Part shown: positions 46,587-59,800 of the stretch, piece after piece | How positions within the stretch are numbered: position 1 is the stretch's first letter | Layout of the letters: the number at the start of each line of letters is the position of its first letter | Source of the DNA: Antedon bifida | Taxonomy: Eukaryota; Echinodermata; Crinoidea; Comatulida; Antedonidae | Length of the DNA stretch: 64,000 nt | NCBI GenBank assembly: GCA_963402885.1 | Contig: OY727095.1 | Coordinates: 4,407,001 to 4,471,000 of the forward strand | Reading direction: 5' to 3' | Position numbers and translations under genes: made by a program | Notes under the pieces: model-generated | Seen by the model: the letters and a program-made list of their open reading frames with translations, nothing else | The model's database searches: none | What the model was told of the DNA's origin: nothing

Positions 46587-49500
46587 TCTGCAAGGCTAGT
46601 GATCTGGAGGTCACGGAGTCCCAACTGTGTGTTCGTATACTATCAAGTACAATTCATGTCACTTAGGACAAAACATCTCATAATACTTAGCTCTCCACAG
46701 CACTAATATCACATACGCTGTCTTTGAACTGAATTGTCATTTTTGTGAAAATGTAGTGACCATGCAGAGCCACTTAAATAATATGACCAAGAATATAATC
46801 CCATCCCCCTTAACTTTGGCAACAACCGTTTGATAATAATTTCATTGTTAACGCCATCTAAGTATAATCCCACCCACTATGTTATACTATCCTCGGCCAT
46901 ATTGTAATTAAAATTTTAAATCATGACATACAGCAATTATAATAGTACCTGTACTTTAAAATCAATTTTCATATTTTTCATACACAAATATAATTGCTTT
47001 GCTTGTATCTACAGATGTAGTGTATCCTGTTAAGTGAAAAGGTTGATTGAATCCTGTTTAAATTAATCCTCTAAATCCACTAAATGTAGGAAGTGCCAAC
47101 CCCCTAGAAGTTTCCGCCCTCGCAAACCTTGAAATCACCAATAGCGGCAATCTACCGAATTAGACAAACTCTGTAACAAGTAATTCAAAATCAACAAAAG
47201 GATATCGCAAATAGACAAGACGATAGTGTTGCCAAGCAATTGATACAACAACAAGAACACACTTACATTATCAACTAAATTGTGTGCCATGTTGGAACTG
47301 AACTGTTTACTCAAAATTATACAGTTACACTTTGTATGGAGGTCATCAACATGTTAGTTTTGATTCTAGCAACCAAGCTATTATATATCAAAAAGAATAT
47401 AAAGGGAAGGTTCTATAACCAAAACAAGGACATAGTGTTTCTAAATAATATTTTTAAATAAACTGTTTTCAGTACTGTATCTTTTAAAATTTATGAATAC
47501 ATTAAAAATAATGTCCTAATCCTCCTGTATTGACAAACCTGTAGCTACAGTACATAACACTGTCATAAGTTTTAGGCCTTTTAACCAGAACTTTTGCTGA
47601 GATCTCTAGTTTGAAAATGGCACTTCTTTTGAACCCTATGAACTTCCCTGGTTATGGACTTGATTATGAGCAAGAATCTGAAATACTGTAGCTTAGGTTA
47701 TATGGGAAATATATTCTACTACTGGGTCATCCGTTGTGTGCCAAAATTCGACCCTCAGTATCTAAGAGTTTATTCCCATCTTTCTTTCTTTCAAGAAATA
47801 AATAAGGAGATTGAACATTTCACTCACTCGCTTCTATTTGTACACATTTCACAAACATGACTTTCATTATTATGTATGGAAACGTGCAAGGCCTAAACTG
47901 TGTAAGATAGGCTGCCATAAATACTTATGACTTGTTGACCTTGAGTTGATGCAACATATTTATGCATGCGATTAAAGTCTGGTAATGAATGATAACGTTT
48001 ACTGAAATCCCAACAGCAACACTTTGCTGGATGCAGCAGAATACCTCTCACAAAGGGTCAAATATAGCCATGGTCAATAGGATGAACAAATTAAAGAATA
48101 AAACAAACTAAAGAATAGAAGAGAAAAGATGAAACTTTTAAGTTTAAGTTACTGTACCTTCCAAGATACAGTATGCTCACTACAAAAGGTCAGTGTCAGT
48201 TAAACAAACAACAATATCTAACAATGATAACACATCATAGCAACAACACTAATTAATTTCAACACAACACAAATATACAGTATTTGTGTTGAAGAAGACT
48301 TATTTTGGTGTTAACATCTACACTACAGTCCATTTTGACAAGGATTTTAATGACTAGTTTACTAATGCTAATTAATTACAAGGATGGGAACAACATGTGA
48401 CAAATATTTACTATTTCTACTAATTAACCTGGAGGTCATGGCTTCATATAGACTTTTAGGATATACAGTACTGTATGTATTTATCTATGTAACAGGTCCA
48501 ATTGCCAGGAACATACATGACTTGCATTAAAATCTTTAGTCACAGCATGGAGGTATAAAATTATACATCCATGGTGACAGTAATGGCCACTTTGGCCAGT
48601 CAATTTTTTTACAGAGAAAAATAATTATATCTTTAACGTGCAAAACAATTTTAAAACAGGGTTTGTTATTGTTGGCTAGTAAATTTGAATTTGGGCCAGT
48701 GAATTAATTATTTTACTGGTCCAGTTAAATAAACCCTGATGACCCATGGTATCTCACAAAATTGTCGTATATTCTCTTTTTATTAAAAAAAAAATACTGA
48801 CCCACTTGTCAGCAGGTCAAATTATATGTAAATTACAATACAAGTCTGACAAGATAAACGTATTTCAAATACATAAAAAAATACCTGAAAAAACATTAAT
48901 AAAACATCATAATTAAAAAAGCGTAGCAACCATCGTAAATTAGCTTATTAATATCGTGAATTTATTAATTTACTACACTGTATAACATGATTGTAATGTA
49001 AGAGATCTTTTTACTATCAGCACCGCAACTGGTGTTTATAATTTTGTAATTAAGTGATGTGTATAAAGCCATATACTCTATCATACTTACTTTATTAATC
49101 TGAACGTTGCTTTCTTGCGTTGTCTCAGTAGGAGGAGGCTCATCGTTGTGGTTCTCATTAGCATTCATAAAATGATGCGGAATTGTATCAGTATTTACAG
49201 TAACGACAGAATCTACATTTTAAAGACACAATCTATCAGTTAGTATAGTTTTTATCTAGCATTATATTATTTTGTCAATCTAAATTATGTCTTGTATCAA
49301 ACATCTTGTGCCATAAATTTGGTTTTTTTTTAGAAGTAGAATCTCTATCTCCATCGGGAACCAATAAAGTGTCCTCTTAATAGAAGTTCCCTGATTAGAG
49401 GTTGGTCATAGTCTTTAATAGTATATTTCCCCTCGTTTGTTTCAAAGGAAAGTGTCCCCTTAATAGAGACTGGCCATAGTGGTAAACATAATAATTTTAC

Positions 49501-50847
49501 CCCTTGTTCATTTTACAGGAAAGTGTCCTCTTAACTGGGATGTCCTCCGGAATGGGGGGAGTCCCGGGTGTCCCAAAGGAGAGAGTTGGTTCTACGGTAG
49601 ACAGTATTTAGAAAATTAATATATTTGTTAGTCTATCATTGTACATATATTGTGACCAGATCCTTTGTGTGACCTCACAAACTTTAATAATATTTGTTCA
49701 TATTTTCACTCCAACCCAGTCACATAACATTTTTTTTTATTAATATTAAATTACATGACTATAGTTTTTGACAGGAATCTTGAAACAACCAAATAGGGCC
49801 TCTCTTATCAATTTTTCTGAAACCTAGGGCAATCAATTAGCGATTGTTGTTGTAGCCTACGATATTAATTTTAAGTTTTTTATACTGTACACTTCATTTA
49901 ATGATGTACAGTATGGTTGTATTTTATGCTTTATTTATACTCTGTTTGTTTATGTATAATTAATAAATGGTAAAATCTTAGAAATAGATAATTTACTCAT
50001 GATACTAAGTACGCACACTGTGAATAATATCCAAGAAAGCAAATTGAGAGCAAATTAAAAATACTCTGTGCTTATTTATGCCATATCTCTTACACGCGGA
50101 GTACTCAGCATAATTTCCCCTTAGGGTAAATAATTAAATCCCTATTATACATCAGAACGTAACTTCTGATTGATGTGTACATTTTATATCTTCTTAAATA
50201 TTCAAGCTTTTCTTGTTTTTTTATTAAATCCAAATGCAAATTGCAGAAAATGACTGCTGTGTATCAGTGGCTGTATCTCAATGGAAATACAATATAAACT
50301 AGGCTACTTAAGCAAAAACCTAAATCAAAATGATAAAGTACAAAAGCAAAGTTTAGAAACCATTTCTTTGTCAGAAAAAAAAAACAAATACAATATTTTA
50401 CAGAACAATTAATTGCTTTGTTGAACTTTGACCCATAGCAGATAAGGATATTAGGGTTCTTTGCGATTTGAGATAACCTTGAAACCCCCTTATACAGCGA
50501 ACCAACCCCCCATCCCACACCCAAGAAAATGTAAAAAATGCCTGTAGACGTCACCCCTATAAAAAAAATAAAACCATCTCTGACAATCCATGCAGTTAAG
50601 TCTCATCGATGTAGGGAAGCCATACAGTAAATTGCATTAGTATTTTACAATCCTGGCTACAGTACAACCCTACATATGTACACAAAAGACTTATACTTTG
50701 TGTAGGCAGTATACTTGGTTCATCTATATGATTATTCTCACAAAATAACAACAACCGTATAGTACAGTTACCTATTTTTGCCTTTTTCAGCCCATAGTCC
50801 TCGCAGGCTGTATTTTTTATATTGGGTTGACTGGCTGCGCATCCCAT
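43865..50847 (-). CDS. C1orf21: C1orf21 homologue, small acylated-type protein
   Basis: Five coding exons on the minus strand: 50772-50847, 49091-49212, 46274-46326, 44516-44573, 43865-43900; 114 residues against 121 in human. The N terminus MGCAASQ fits N-myristoylation at Gly2 with palmitoylation at Cys3, as does MGCASAK of the human protein. The conserved C terminus reads SQSQTDFFKMLDAKIEKG, close to the human SESQQEFFRMLDEKIEKG, then a short Ser/Thr-rich end. The middle is polar and disordered-looking. The 46274-46326 exon was found by phase: the exons on either side cannot join directly, and this 53-base exon has a TTTCTTTTGTAG acceptor, a GTAAGT donor and no stop. An acceptor at 50908 shows that a 5' UTR exon lies further up. 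The biochemical function of the family is unknown to me. Confidence 0.88.
46541..46582. repeat. (TA)n microsatellite
   Basis: About 20 TA units within an intron of the C1orf21 homologue. Confidence 0.95.
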
Positions 50848-52485
50848 TTTCCAAAAAATGCCAAGTGCAGGCATTGATGTATCTGGCTACTACATCAAGA
50901 TTAATTTCTGAAAACACAAATCAAATTCATTAAAATATATATGTATTTATTGATCATTATTCATTTTCAAAGCTTGCCTTGCCCATGTAGAATAGAACAA
51001 TAAACCTTACCAACACAATACTGTACGTAATTCACAATCCAGGGCTTAACCACCAGTACGGTTGGTAAGGTTTCAACTCGTCAGTGAAAAATAAATTAAG
51101 TTTGTGGATCGGGATGAGATATTCGAACCTACGGTACTTAGTGTTAATAGTCACTGAAGTAACGCTAGATTAGTTGTTTTTCAGTGGGAGTATTAAAAGC
51201 TGAATTAACTCACCTAAAGATTACAAATTGAGAGTAATGGGAAAGATAGAAAATTAAAATTAATTTAATCAACTGTTGATACTACGCGTATGAACACAGT
51301 AAACAAACTTGGAGCTTTAGCATTGTGTGAAATGGATATAGCTTTTTTGTAACTGGTAATATCAATAATTTTGCTTTTACTTCATAAGAAATAAAAGATT
51401 TTAATATGAATTACAGTATAAGTACTACTAGTAATAAAATACGGTACCAGGCTGGTAATATTGACAATGACCCAATCCCTTCCAAAATTAAACCAATATA
51501 ATGTAGGCCTGTTTGTAAACAACCTAGTAAAAACCCTACTAAAAAATAAAGTATTTTAGGCCCGTGCTTTTGTTATATTCTACTGTAATAGTCCACCACC
51601 ACTGCAGTGGACTTGGTAAAGATAAGACTAGAGTAGAGTACTCGGCTCGGTCAGTCTCAACTAAGTAAGATTATTAAAAAGAAAGGTCCACAAAATTCTA
51701 ATGAAAAAAGATAGTTCAAAGTACAGATTTGTAATAACAAAATCAAAGTAACATACCTACCTTTCTAGTTGAAATGTTCAATTAGGCCTACATCAAAATC
51801 AAAGCAGATAAGATGATGTTATGATGGTATTATAATGTCACGTTAGTCAGTTGCCATAGCTGCTAATAATGTGTTTTGATGATTAACGTGATATTCCGAT
51901 CGTAAAATACATACATACATTGTGTGAGGGCGCTATCCTGAAACGGATTGTGGAACATCAATTTTCACTTGCCAAATCTTTCCTGTTTTAATCAATAACT
52001 CCATGTTTTAATCAAACGCTTCATCGTCGTTAAACATATTATTTTGAGCCATTTCAATACCACAAATATAGATAAATATTAATTAGGTAGGCCTAGTAGG
52101 CCTATAATACTATCAAAGAGAAGTTGCGGGTTTTTTCCCCATTCTTTTTCCTTTTCAAAGACTTTATTCAATAATTTTCTATATTAATACATATTTGAAA
52201 TGCAATGCTTACACAAAATCCATTAAATAATCAAAAACAATTTTGTTAACATATTGAAACAAATCAGTTAGTAAGTCCATGTTTTTTTTATTACGATTGA
52301 TTTACAAAGCCTATCTGACTCAAGTTCCACTATTAGTTAAAAACATCACATTGGAGTGTGTTTGTCGCCCTCACCATATTATGTGGCGCGTAAAAAGTTG
52401 TTGCCCTGGGAAATTTATCGCCATTTGTAAACAAGTTGTGCACGTCTAAAAAGTTACCACAAAAAGACGATTTCATACCTAATAA

Positions 52486-55400
52486 ATGTCTCAACAAGGT
52501 GCTGCGCTTCAGAGTTACAACAATGAACTTGTGAAGTGTAAGTGTTAATGTTATGAGGTGTTTACGGTCGTTACAATAAAGGGCTAGGCCTAAACAGGCC
52601 AATGAATTCTTCAATGAAAAGACAGGAAGCCCCCAACCCGACGCCGACGGTGCGCTTTGTACCAAACCAACCACATCCAGGCCTAGATGGGCTAGGCCTA
52701 GACCTAGAGTGCCATGTGTTGTTAGGTCTAGACCTATTAACTATATGAGGTATATGTATGCATACTTTAATAGTTAACACAGACTTCACAGTCACTCACC
52801 CGCCATCCTCAACGCGCTGCGCAGCATGTGAATGCTTTCTTTTAAATCGGATTAGAGACTGAGTGTGAGAGAGATGCGGAAATACAGTAGGCCTAGCTGC
52901 AAAATGTTTTCTTGATTGATCGTTAATATTTACTTTATAGGTATCGAAGAGTTATGTGTAAAGAGAGATGATCTGCACAAACAAATATTGTCAGAAGAAG
53001 AAGAGAAGCAGAAAATTCAAAATGATGTTAGGATATTGACAGAGAAACTGGCAAAAGTAAATGAAAGTTTAGCAAAGAAAATGGCAATGAGAAATGAATT
53101 TGATAAAACAATAGCTGAAACTGAAGCAGCATATATGAAGGTATAATATTAATGTTAGATATCTTTTGTATTGTTATCTTAATAACTGTTGAAATTAATT
53201 ATAAGTTTTGTTTTATTACCTTTACCTGGCTATCCGTATAATTTTTATATGACACACAGGTGAAAATGTAATGAGTAGAATGGTACGAATAATGGCATGA
53301 GATGAATGATGAAAGGTTATATATATTTCATCATTACAAAACTTCTACAGGCAACTCATTTAGGCTAATTCAGTTTTTTCCAACGATTCCATGTCTTGTG
53401 AAGATGTTCCCAATAATTAATCAAAATCATACAAACGATCTAAAGCTAATTTAAATTCTTTTTTTAGTCTAATTTAGTACATATGATACATCTCTCCAAA
53501 AATGTACTTCTGTCGCGATATGAGGTCACACTTGAATCACCGCGGCGGAAGTACATTAATAGGCAGCACTGTTTTTTTTCATACACAAACAAAATTGTTT
53601 TAATTGCTATTGAACGACTGTTCAATAGTGCATAGTATTACATGCCACGTAACGCACAATCATCCAGTACAATGAGTACATGAGCCGTCTTTTAAGTGCT
53701 GTATTTAAGTCTGTGGGCAAACTTGTTTTCTCTCTACCTAGTTACCACATACAAATTAACTAATATCTCCTCCATCCCACAGATAATTGAAAGTTCTCAT
53801 ACGTTGTTAAATGTCTTAAAGAGTGAGGCAGATGTTTTGAAAGATAAGGGACATTTAAAATTTACAAAAAGTTTATAGGTGCTGACAAATTAATAACTTT
53901 ATAGATACCTTGTTTTATGCACTGGGGTGGTACAGTAGTTATAGATTATTTAGTAAAGTACTTTTGATTGCACTGCACATGTTATATTACAAAGACTAAT
54001 ATAATAATATAATAATTTGTATCTTGGATTTTTCTTACCCTACTGAGATGTAGACTCGGTGTATGGTGTCTAAGACCCCATTTACACTTACGATTTGGGC
54101 CGACCTGGGACCCAAACATAAGTGTAAATGGGAGTCTATGAGAAGGAATACTAATATTCAAGGTATCTTATCTATTCGGCCACCAATTAATAAAAGCTTA
54201 AATTTATAATTTATTCACCATCACTCTAGAAGAAGAGTCTTTGACTGAAGAGGCTACCCAGTATAGCGAAATAATAAATAAATACAATTGAGTACAAGGG
54301 TTAGGCTGGAATTTTTTCTCATTGCTTTTGGTTCCCCTTGAGATTTAAAATAAATTAGTTTTAAATCTCTCTGCTTTTACTCCCTAAAGCCAAAGGGGTG
54401 GTATTTTCTTTTGGGTAAAGTATGGCAAGCTAAAATGAATGACAGCTGCCATACAGATTTCAAATTGTAGTTTAAAAGATTATTTAGTAAGGTGTGTCTA
54501 GTGCAATCAAAACTACCCTAGAACAATTACTAACAATAACATCCTGTTTTATTTATAGCTTTATTTCATTTTTGTTTGGTAGATTATGATCTTCTGAGCT
54601 GTTTGAATTGAATGATTCTACAATGTTATGATTTATATTCTGTATATCTTCATTTCACACTTGTTATGTAAAACAAAACAAATGTTTCTAGAGTGAAATT
54701 AATATACTGTAGCATAGTATTTTTACCAAATCTGTCTACTATCAAACTTCATGTGATGTGCCCATATATATATGGACATGATGATGTCATATCACCACCA
54801 TATTTAAGTATATCACTACCATATTTAGGAACTTTTTTTTGCACAAAATCTGTACAGAGAGAAATAAATAATATAAATATTAAGATTTCATACAATAACA
54901 ATTAGTAGGTTGGTAGATCATGATGTCAATTTGATTATAAATAATGTATGTGCATGGGTGCTTGGTAAAAAGTTTCAATTGTATAATTTAAAAAATATTT
55001 TGATAAATATATTTTGGTGATGGTTGCTCAATGCTAATTAATCATTAATAATTTAAACTAATTAGTTTGGCAACAGATTTTTGGGCACATATAAAAATAT
55101 TTTCAACACATTTAAAAAGTCACTCTGCAGGGAAAATAATAAAGTAATTAATTTAAAATAAATGTTTCAATTATCACTACAGTACTATATCTAATGTTTC
55201 TTATATCCATTACAAAATCTGTTTTTTTTTTGTATGATAGAAAATCTTTCTATTAGTGGATTTTTCTTCTATTTCTATCTAATAGTAAAACATGCTGCAA
55301 TAATTTATATAGATAACGCTAGACTTGGGGTCAGAGGTCACTTACATGGCCATTAATTATTACAGTACAGTGAGGCATAGATCTTGTGGTGTATTGTAAA

Positions 55401-55599
55401 ATTGTGTTGCCTAAAAAAATATAATACATTCTTAACATTCAATTTTGTTTAATAAATGTTTGTAATTTTCTAACAATATTTTGATATCTTTCAGATTATA
55501 GAAAGTTCACAAACACTACTGCACGTGCTCAAACGAGAAGCTAGTTCTATAGACAAGCCGGCGGCCGGTGGCATAAGCTCAACGTCAATCGGACGATAA
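52486..55599 (+). CDS. SSNA1: SSNA1 (NA14), microtubule-associated coiled-coil protein, two alternative 3' exons
   Basis: Exons 52486-52537 and 52941-53140 are followed by either 53783-53878 or 55495-55599, all phase 0 at the second junction, giving 115 or 118 residues (human 119). The start [20 protein letters not shown] and the block [15 protein letters not shown], then [17 protein letters not shown], are near-identical to vertebrate SSNA1. The whole protein is one long coiled coil; SSNA1 self-assembles into fibrils, acts at centrosomes and basal bodies, and promotes microtubule branching. The distal last exon ([15 protein letters not shown]) is closest to the vertebrate C terminus. The proximal one keeps the helix ([13 protein letters not shown]) but ends in a different Lys-rich tail. 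Confidence 0.95.
53783..53878 (+). CDS. SSNA1: SSNA1 alternative (proximal) last exon
   Basis: Acceptor CCATCCCACAG, then 31 codons and a stop. It encodes [20 protein letters not shown] and a short basic end. The same register in the distal exon at 55495 shares 11 of its first 16 residues, so it arose as an exon duplicate. The frame is intact and the acceptor good, so it is probably used, not a relic. Confidence 0.75.
   Translation: MIESSHTLLNVLKSEADVLKDKGHLKFTKSL
54062..54130. mobile_element. Compact foldback, CCATTTACACTTA arms
   Basis: CCCCATTTACACTTACGATT and ATAAGTGTAAATGGGAG face each other, with GATTTGGG / CCCAAAC extending the stem. It is in the intron between the two alternative SSNA1 last exons. 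Confidence 0.75.
54225..54290 (+). mobile_element. SINE 3' end fragment
   Basis: AGAGTCTTTGACTGAAGAGGCTACCCAGTATA plus (AATAAATA) tail matches the tail-proximal part of the SINE at 4972-5190 read on its own strand. Confidence 0.65.
54735..54850. mobile_element. Degraded MITE, CTCTGTCTACACTATC family
   Basis: ATCTGTCTACTATCAAACTTC, CATGATGATGTCATATCACC and TATCACTACCATATTTAGG are retained, and the right terminus is lost. Confidence 0.7.
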
Positions 55600-56899
55600 G
55601 GACAGACCAAAAAACTAGTACATCAATAGGACATTGACCAGATATCCTGTTTGGTTGAAAATAAATTAAATACTGTATATAAAAAACAATAACATTATTT
55701 TACACTGTTTACACTACTAACATATTTATTTCATTCTATAAAAATTGGATTTTTTCAATTATTGTAAGTACTGTATAATATAACAAAATTGACAATGAAT
55801 TTACTAATTATTTTACATTGTTTACACTACTAAAATATTTATTCCATCATATAAAATTGAATTTTTTTCAATTATTATAGAAAGTACTGTAATACAGTAT
55901 AACAAAATTGACAATGAATTTACAAATTACAAAAGTTTACAAATAATTTTATGCTCGTTAAAAGGACAAGACATTCAGTTTTTGATATCAATTTCCATTG
56001 CTAGCCTTATGTACAATAGTGTAGAATGACAATAAATAATGTGTCTTTTTTGTATTCACTTGTATTATATGAGTTTAATGTAGACCGTAATTAGTAAAGA
56101 TAAATATTTTGGCACATATGGCGTTTTATACGTATAATGTAATACAGTACTCGCAATACAATTTATTTTCAGACACAAATCGAAATGTCGACTGGTGGAC
56201 TAATAACATAAACAAGGCCAACAGCCATTAAGTCGCGTGCTACAATGCCTAGTGATACCGGACCGACAGACCGACCAACCGACATAGTGAACTATAGAGT
56301 CGCGTCCACGCAACTAAAAAGACAATAATTACAGACTTGTAGCAAGTCTAATGTAGACCTACTGTTTTTGCTTTTCACAATTGCTCAAAGGAAACTACAA
56401 TGTTCATGTATTCTTTATCACACAAAATCTATTTTAAGAATTACATGATTATACATCTTTATTCTGGTTTAAAATTTGTTTTATAGTTTTTTAGTTATTT
56501 TATTGAACTGAATAAAACAAATCAAATGATACATTTGATACAGTTACATGTGGTCATGCCGCAGAGTTGTCAAGACATAAAACGCCTAGAAAGTAGGAAG
56601 GCTTTTTGCCATTTTCCCCTGACTGTATAGGCGCATGTACCTAGTGGGATTTGAACCATACGCTTTCAAGATACCAAAACGGCTAAATAATATACCATAA
56701 AAAGTGGTATTTAATCAGAGTCGTGTAATAACAGTTCTGATTATTCATGAAAAGGTTGTATGAAAGTAAATCAGCGAATAGTAAGCCATTGCCGTGTAGT
56801 AGGCCTAATCCAGGGTTGGGCAGTTTCCTGCGAGAGAACTGATAAATAGCAGAGCCTATTAGAAAGTGAAACTATAAGATAGAAGAAACTACACACAAG
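55600..56899. other. SSNA1 3' region and intergenic DNA
   Basis: AATAAATTAAA shortly after the distal SSNA1 stop (near 55661) is a candidate poly(A) signal. The segment at 55700-55790 is repeated, with changes, at about 55815-55920 (TTTACACTGTTTACACTACTAA / TTTACATTGTTTACACTACTAA). On the minus strand at 56630-56690 a B-box-like GGTTCAAATCC suggests a SINE fragment. No coding sequence seen. Confidence 0.45.
56212..56315. repeat. ACCGACCGACATAGTGA repeat, copy 2
   Basis: AACAAGGCCAACAGCC, GTCGCGTGCT, a CCGACAGACCGACCAACC run and GACATAGTGAACTATAGAGTCGCGT, in the same order as at 42325. Confidence 0.8.
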
Positions 56900-59800
56900 A
56901 TGTATTGCTTAAATATTGTGTTTATGCTGATCGGAGCTATTTTTGTTAAAGGTTAGTTTGTCAATATAACATTAAAACATCTTTTAGGTGTTTGTAAAAA
57001 ACTTTTTTTTAAAGACATATAGACTTAATTATTCGTCGTTTCAGATTTTACCGTTAAAGATGTATTGTCCCTTGAAACACAACAAAAATGAAGGTCAGAA
57101 TATTCTAAATTTAAATTGGCCATATCAAATAATATTAAAGTTATTCACTCTAAGTCGAAAATTCGAGCCAAAAACAACAAGTTTATGAATTAACAGCTAA
57201 ATTAATTTGATTACATTTCGAAAGTAAACAAAGATTTCAAACCATGATTATACATTATGCATGATGCTAATTAGGATTGTTTACAACTCGTCACGGTTGA
57301 GAAGGTGTTTTCACACAGATCGCGAGGAAGTTTTATGATTATGCATACAGAGTAGTCAAATAAGCGCGTTGCATTATGAGATATGTTTTGATCGAAAACT
57401 CTGACTGGAAGTCAAAGTTATTTTTTGAACCAAAAAACGTCTGTATTTCAGTTAAATGATTTTTTTTTCGACTAATTTTTGGTGAAAGTTAATAACTATT
57501 ATGCTACTTCAAAATGACCCACTTTTTTTCGAAATCTTTTATTTTTTTGGAATTTGACAAAGGGACAATACATCTTTAAATAATTGCCTCATCATCTATC
57601 CTCTTCCTGCTCCCTCTAGACATAAGGGCATACTTTTTCTCTCCAGCACTCCTGGTTTATTGCCATTCTGTCTTCATCAATGATTCCCAATTCTATCTTC
57701 TAGACCTACTTCTCTCTCTCTCTCTTCCTCCTAGCTGAGTAAGTACAATTCTACTGTTTTTGTGTGCGGGTCTCCTTAAAGAATCACAGTGCTGTACTGT
57801 TTATTTCAAGGGGATGGTTTGTTTAAGAGAGTTTATGTGTTTACCGTATTTCAAAGTTTATGTATTTTAATGCACCAACAAAAAATCAAAAGTAGACGCG
57901 TGCTCTGGTTGTAAAAAATAATGTATGATTCTTTTTAAATTTAAATTAATTATTATTAATTTTTAATTATTATTAATAATTAATAATTATTAATTAATTA
58001 TACACTTGGGGGAATACAAACACTGTTCTAATTGCTTTGATTTCAGAGTATCTCACTCCGGGCGCCATACATCATTTTGTGGTGATAATTCTGTCATTTG
58101 CTAATAATAAATTGACACACATTTTACATCAGACCACACCACTAAACTGACCAGCCTAATCTCCCTAATTTCGCTTAATCATTTTCCTTCTATCTATCCA
58201 ACATCAAAATTCTCCACACCTTTCCTAGCACACGGTCCCAATGACCTTGCGAAAGTGCGAGAAAGGCAACTTTGAAATTAACTCCTAAAAATGTATGAAA
58301 CACTTTAATCTGTAAATAGTACTATGGTTGAAATAAAGTGCGAACACAATTGTTGATATAACCTTTTAATTTTTACATATAAAAACAAATTAGTACATAA
58401 AAACACTCTAATTACTGTGTAATTAATCGCAAATAATATTTAATAAAAATAGAAAATCTGAAAGAACATTTTTTTTGAAAACTTAGTACGTAAGTACTGT
58501 ATGAACGGATTTACGTCGGATTAATGGGATAACATCATCCCGAAAGAGTGTAACCACTTCAGATTAAAGGATTATCAGCAAGGATCTGGAGGAAACAATT
58601 ATTGAAAATGAAAAAAAAAAGATTAGAAAATAGAAAAACCAATTCGGAAAAGTTTGAATCCTGATTCCCGTCTCCACGTACGAATATTGCCCATGTTGGA
58701 GGAATATTCACACAGTAACAGCATCTCATGTGTATCACATGATGTGCCTTTATTGTAAGGCTAGGGTAAAGCTCTGTCCACACTATCAAACCAGTGTGAT
58801 ATTCCCAAATATGGTAGTGATTATTATTACCACTGTCATCATTATCCCTATCATATTTGTTGTCACATAAAGTTTGATAGTGTAGACAGAGCTTAATTGG
58901 TTATGGTCTGTGATGCTAGGCAATGTAATGCTGTAATACGGATCATGGTACTGGTGAGCAATAGATACAGTACGGAGAATCGAGTGTCTGAATTTATATG
59001 AAGAACAGGCCTTTGTAATTAATTAGCTATCAGGAGTTTTAACGAAATTCTTTTTTTTTTCGATTTCATTTTACTAAAGAACCGTTTTAAAAAGAGGTTG
59101 TTTTGTTCGTTTCCTGAATTGACCAATAACCACTCCTTAAGGATGTCAACACATGAAAGAGTGTAATTTCACTCTTCCCTGGGATGTAGGCCTACGTAGT
59201 CCGCCGAGTTCACCATTTTACGGTCACACAGTTGGGTATTGAAGAATATTAAGCATAAGTAAACTTAACAGAAAATGACAATTTACTTCAGGGGTGTGGG
59301 GGTCACTCAGCGTCCTGGGGGCTCAATTCGTTTCCATTTGCTTAACCAAAATGTATTGTTAATATACGTAGTAAATGTTTCCATGAAATCTGACGTATTG
59401 AAATAATACTATAAGTACTGAATAATAACGCTTCGGAAAAGTTGTTTTATTGAAAGATCGAACCCACGATCTCCAGAACACTAGTCGAATATATCTCAAG
59501 ACCACAAAATACGCTTGTGTTGCACATTATAGGCCTATATATTCCAATTCTGACCAATATATTATCTATATATGTCATTTAAGATGTTGTTGGAGGTTGC
59601 CAAAAACCCGATAAAGACTCTCATGTGGTCACCTTCATCAATGGCCGTTTCCCGTTGCGTTTGAGCGATCACGATGAGTTTCCGGAGGGAACTACGCTTG
59701 TCAGCCGATGCAGAGAAGTTGGACGTTATCGATTCCGTGGTCGTCGAACTAGGGAGTGCGTAGGAGATAGATGGACTGCTCCACCACCAGCATGCGGTAA

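Noticed and set aside
47283..47320. A small exon with a GTAAGT donor considered for the C1orf21 homologue
   Set aside because: Its phase does not fit the flanking exons, whereas the exon at 46274-46326 does.
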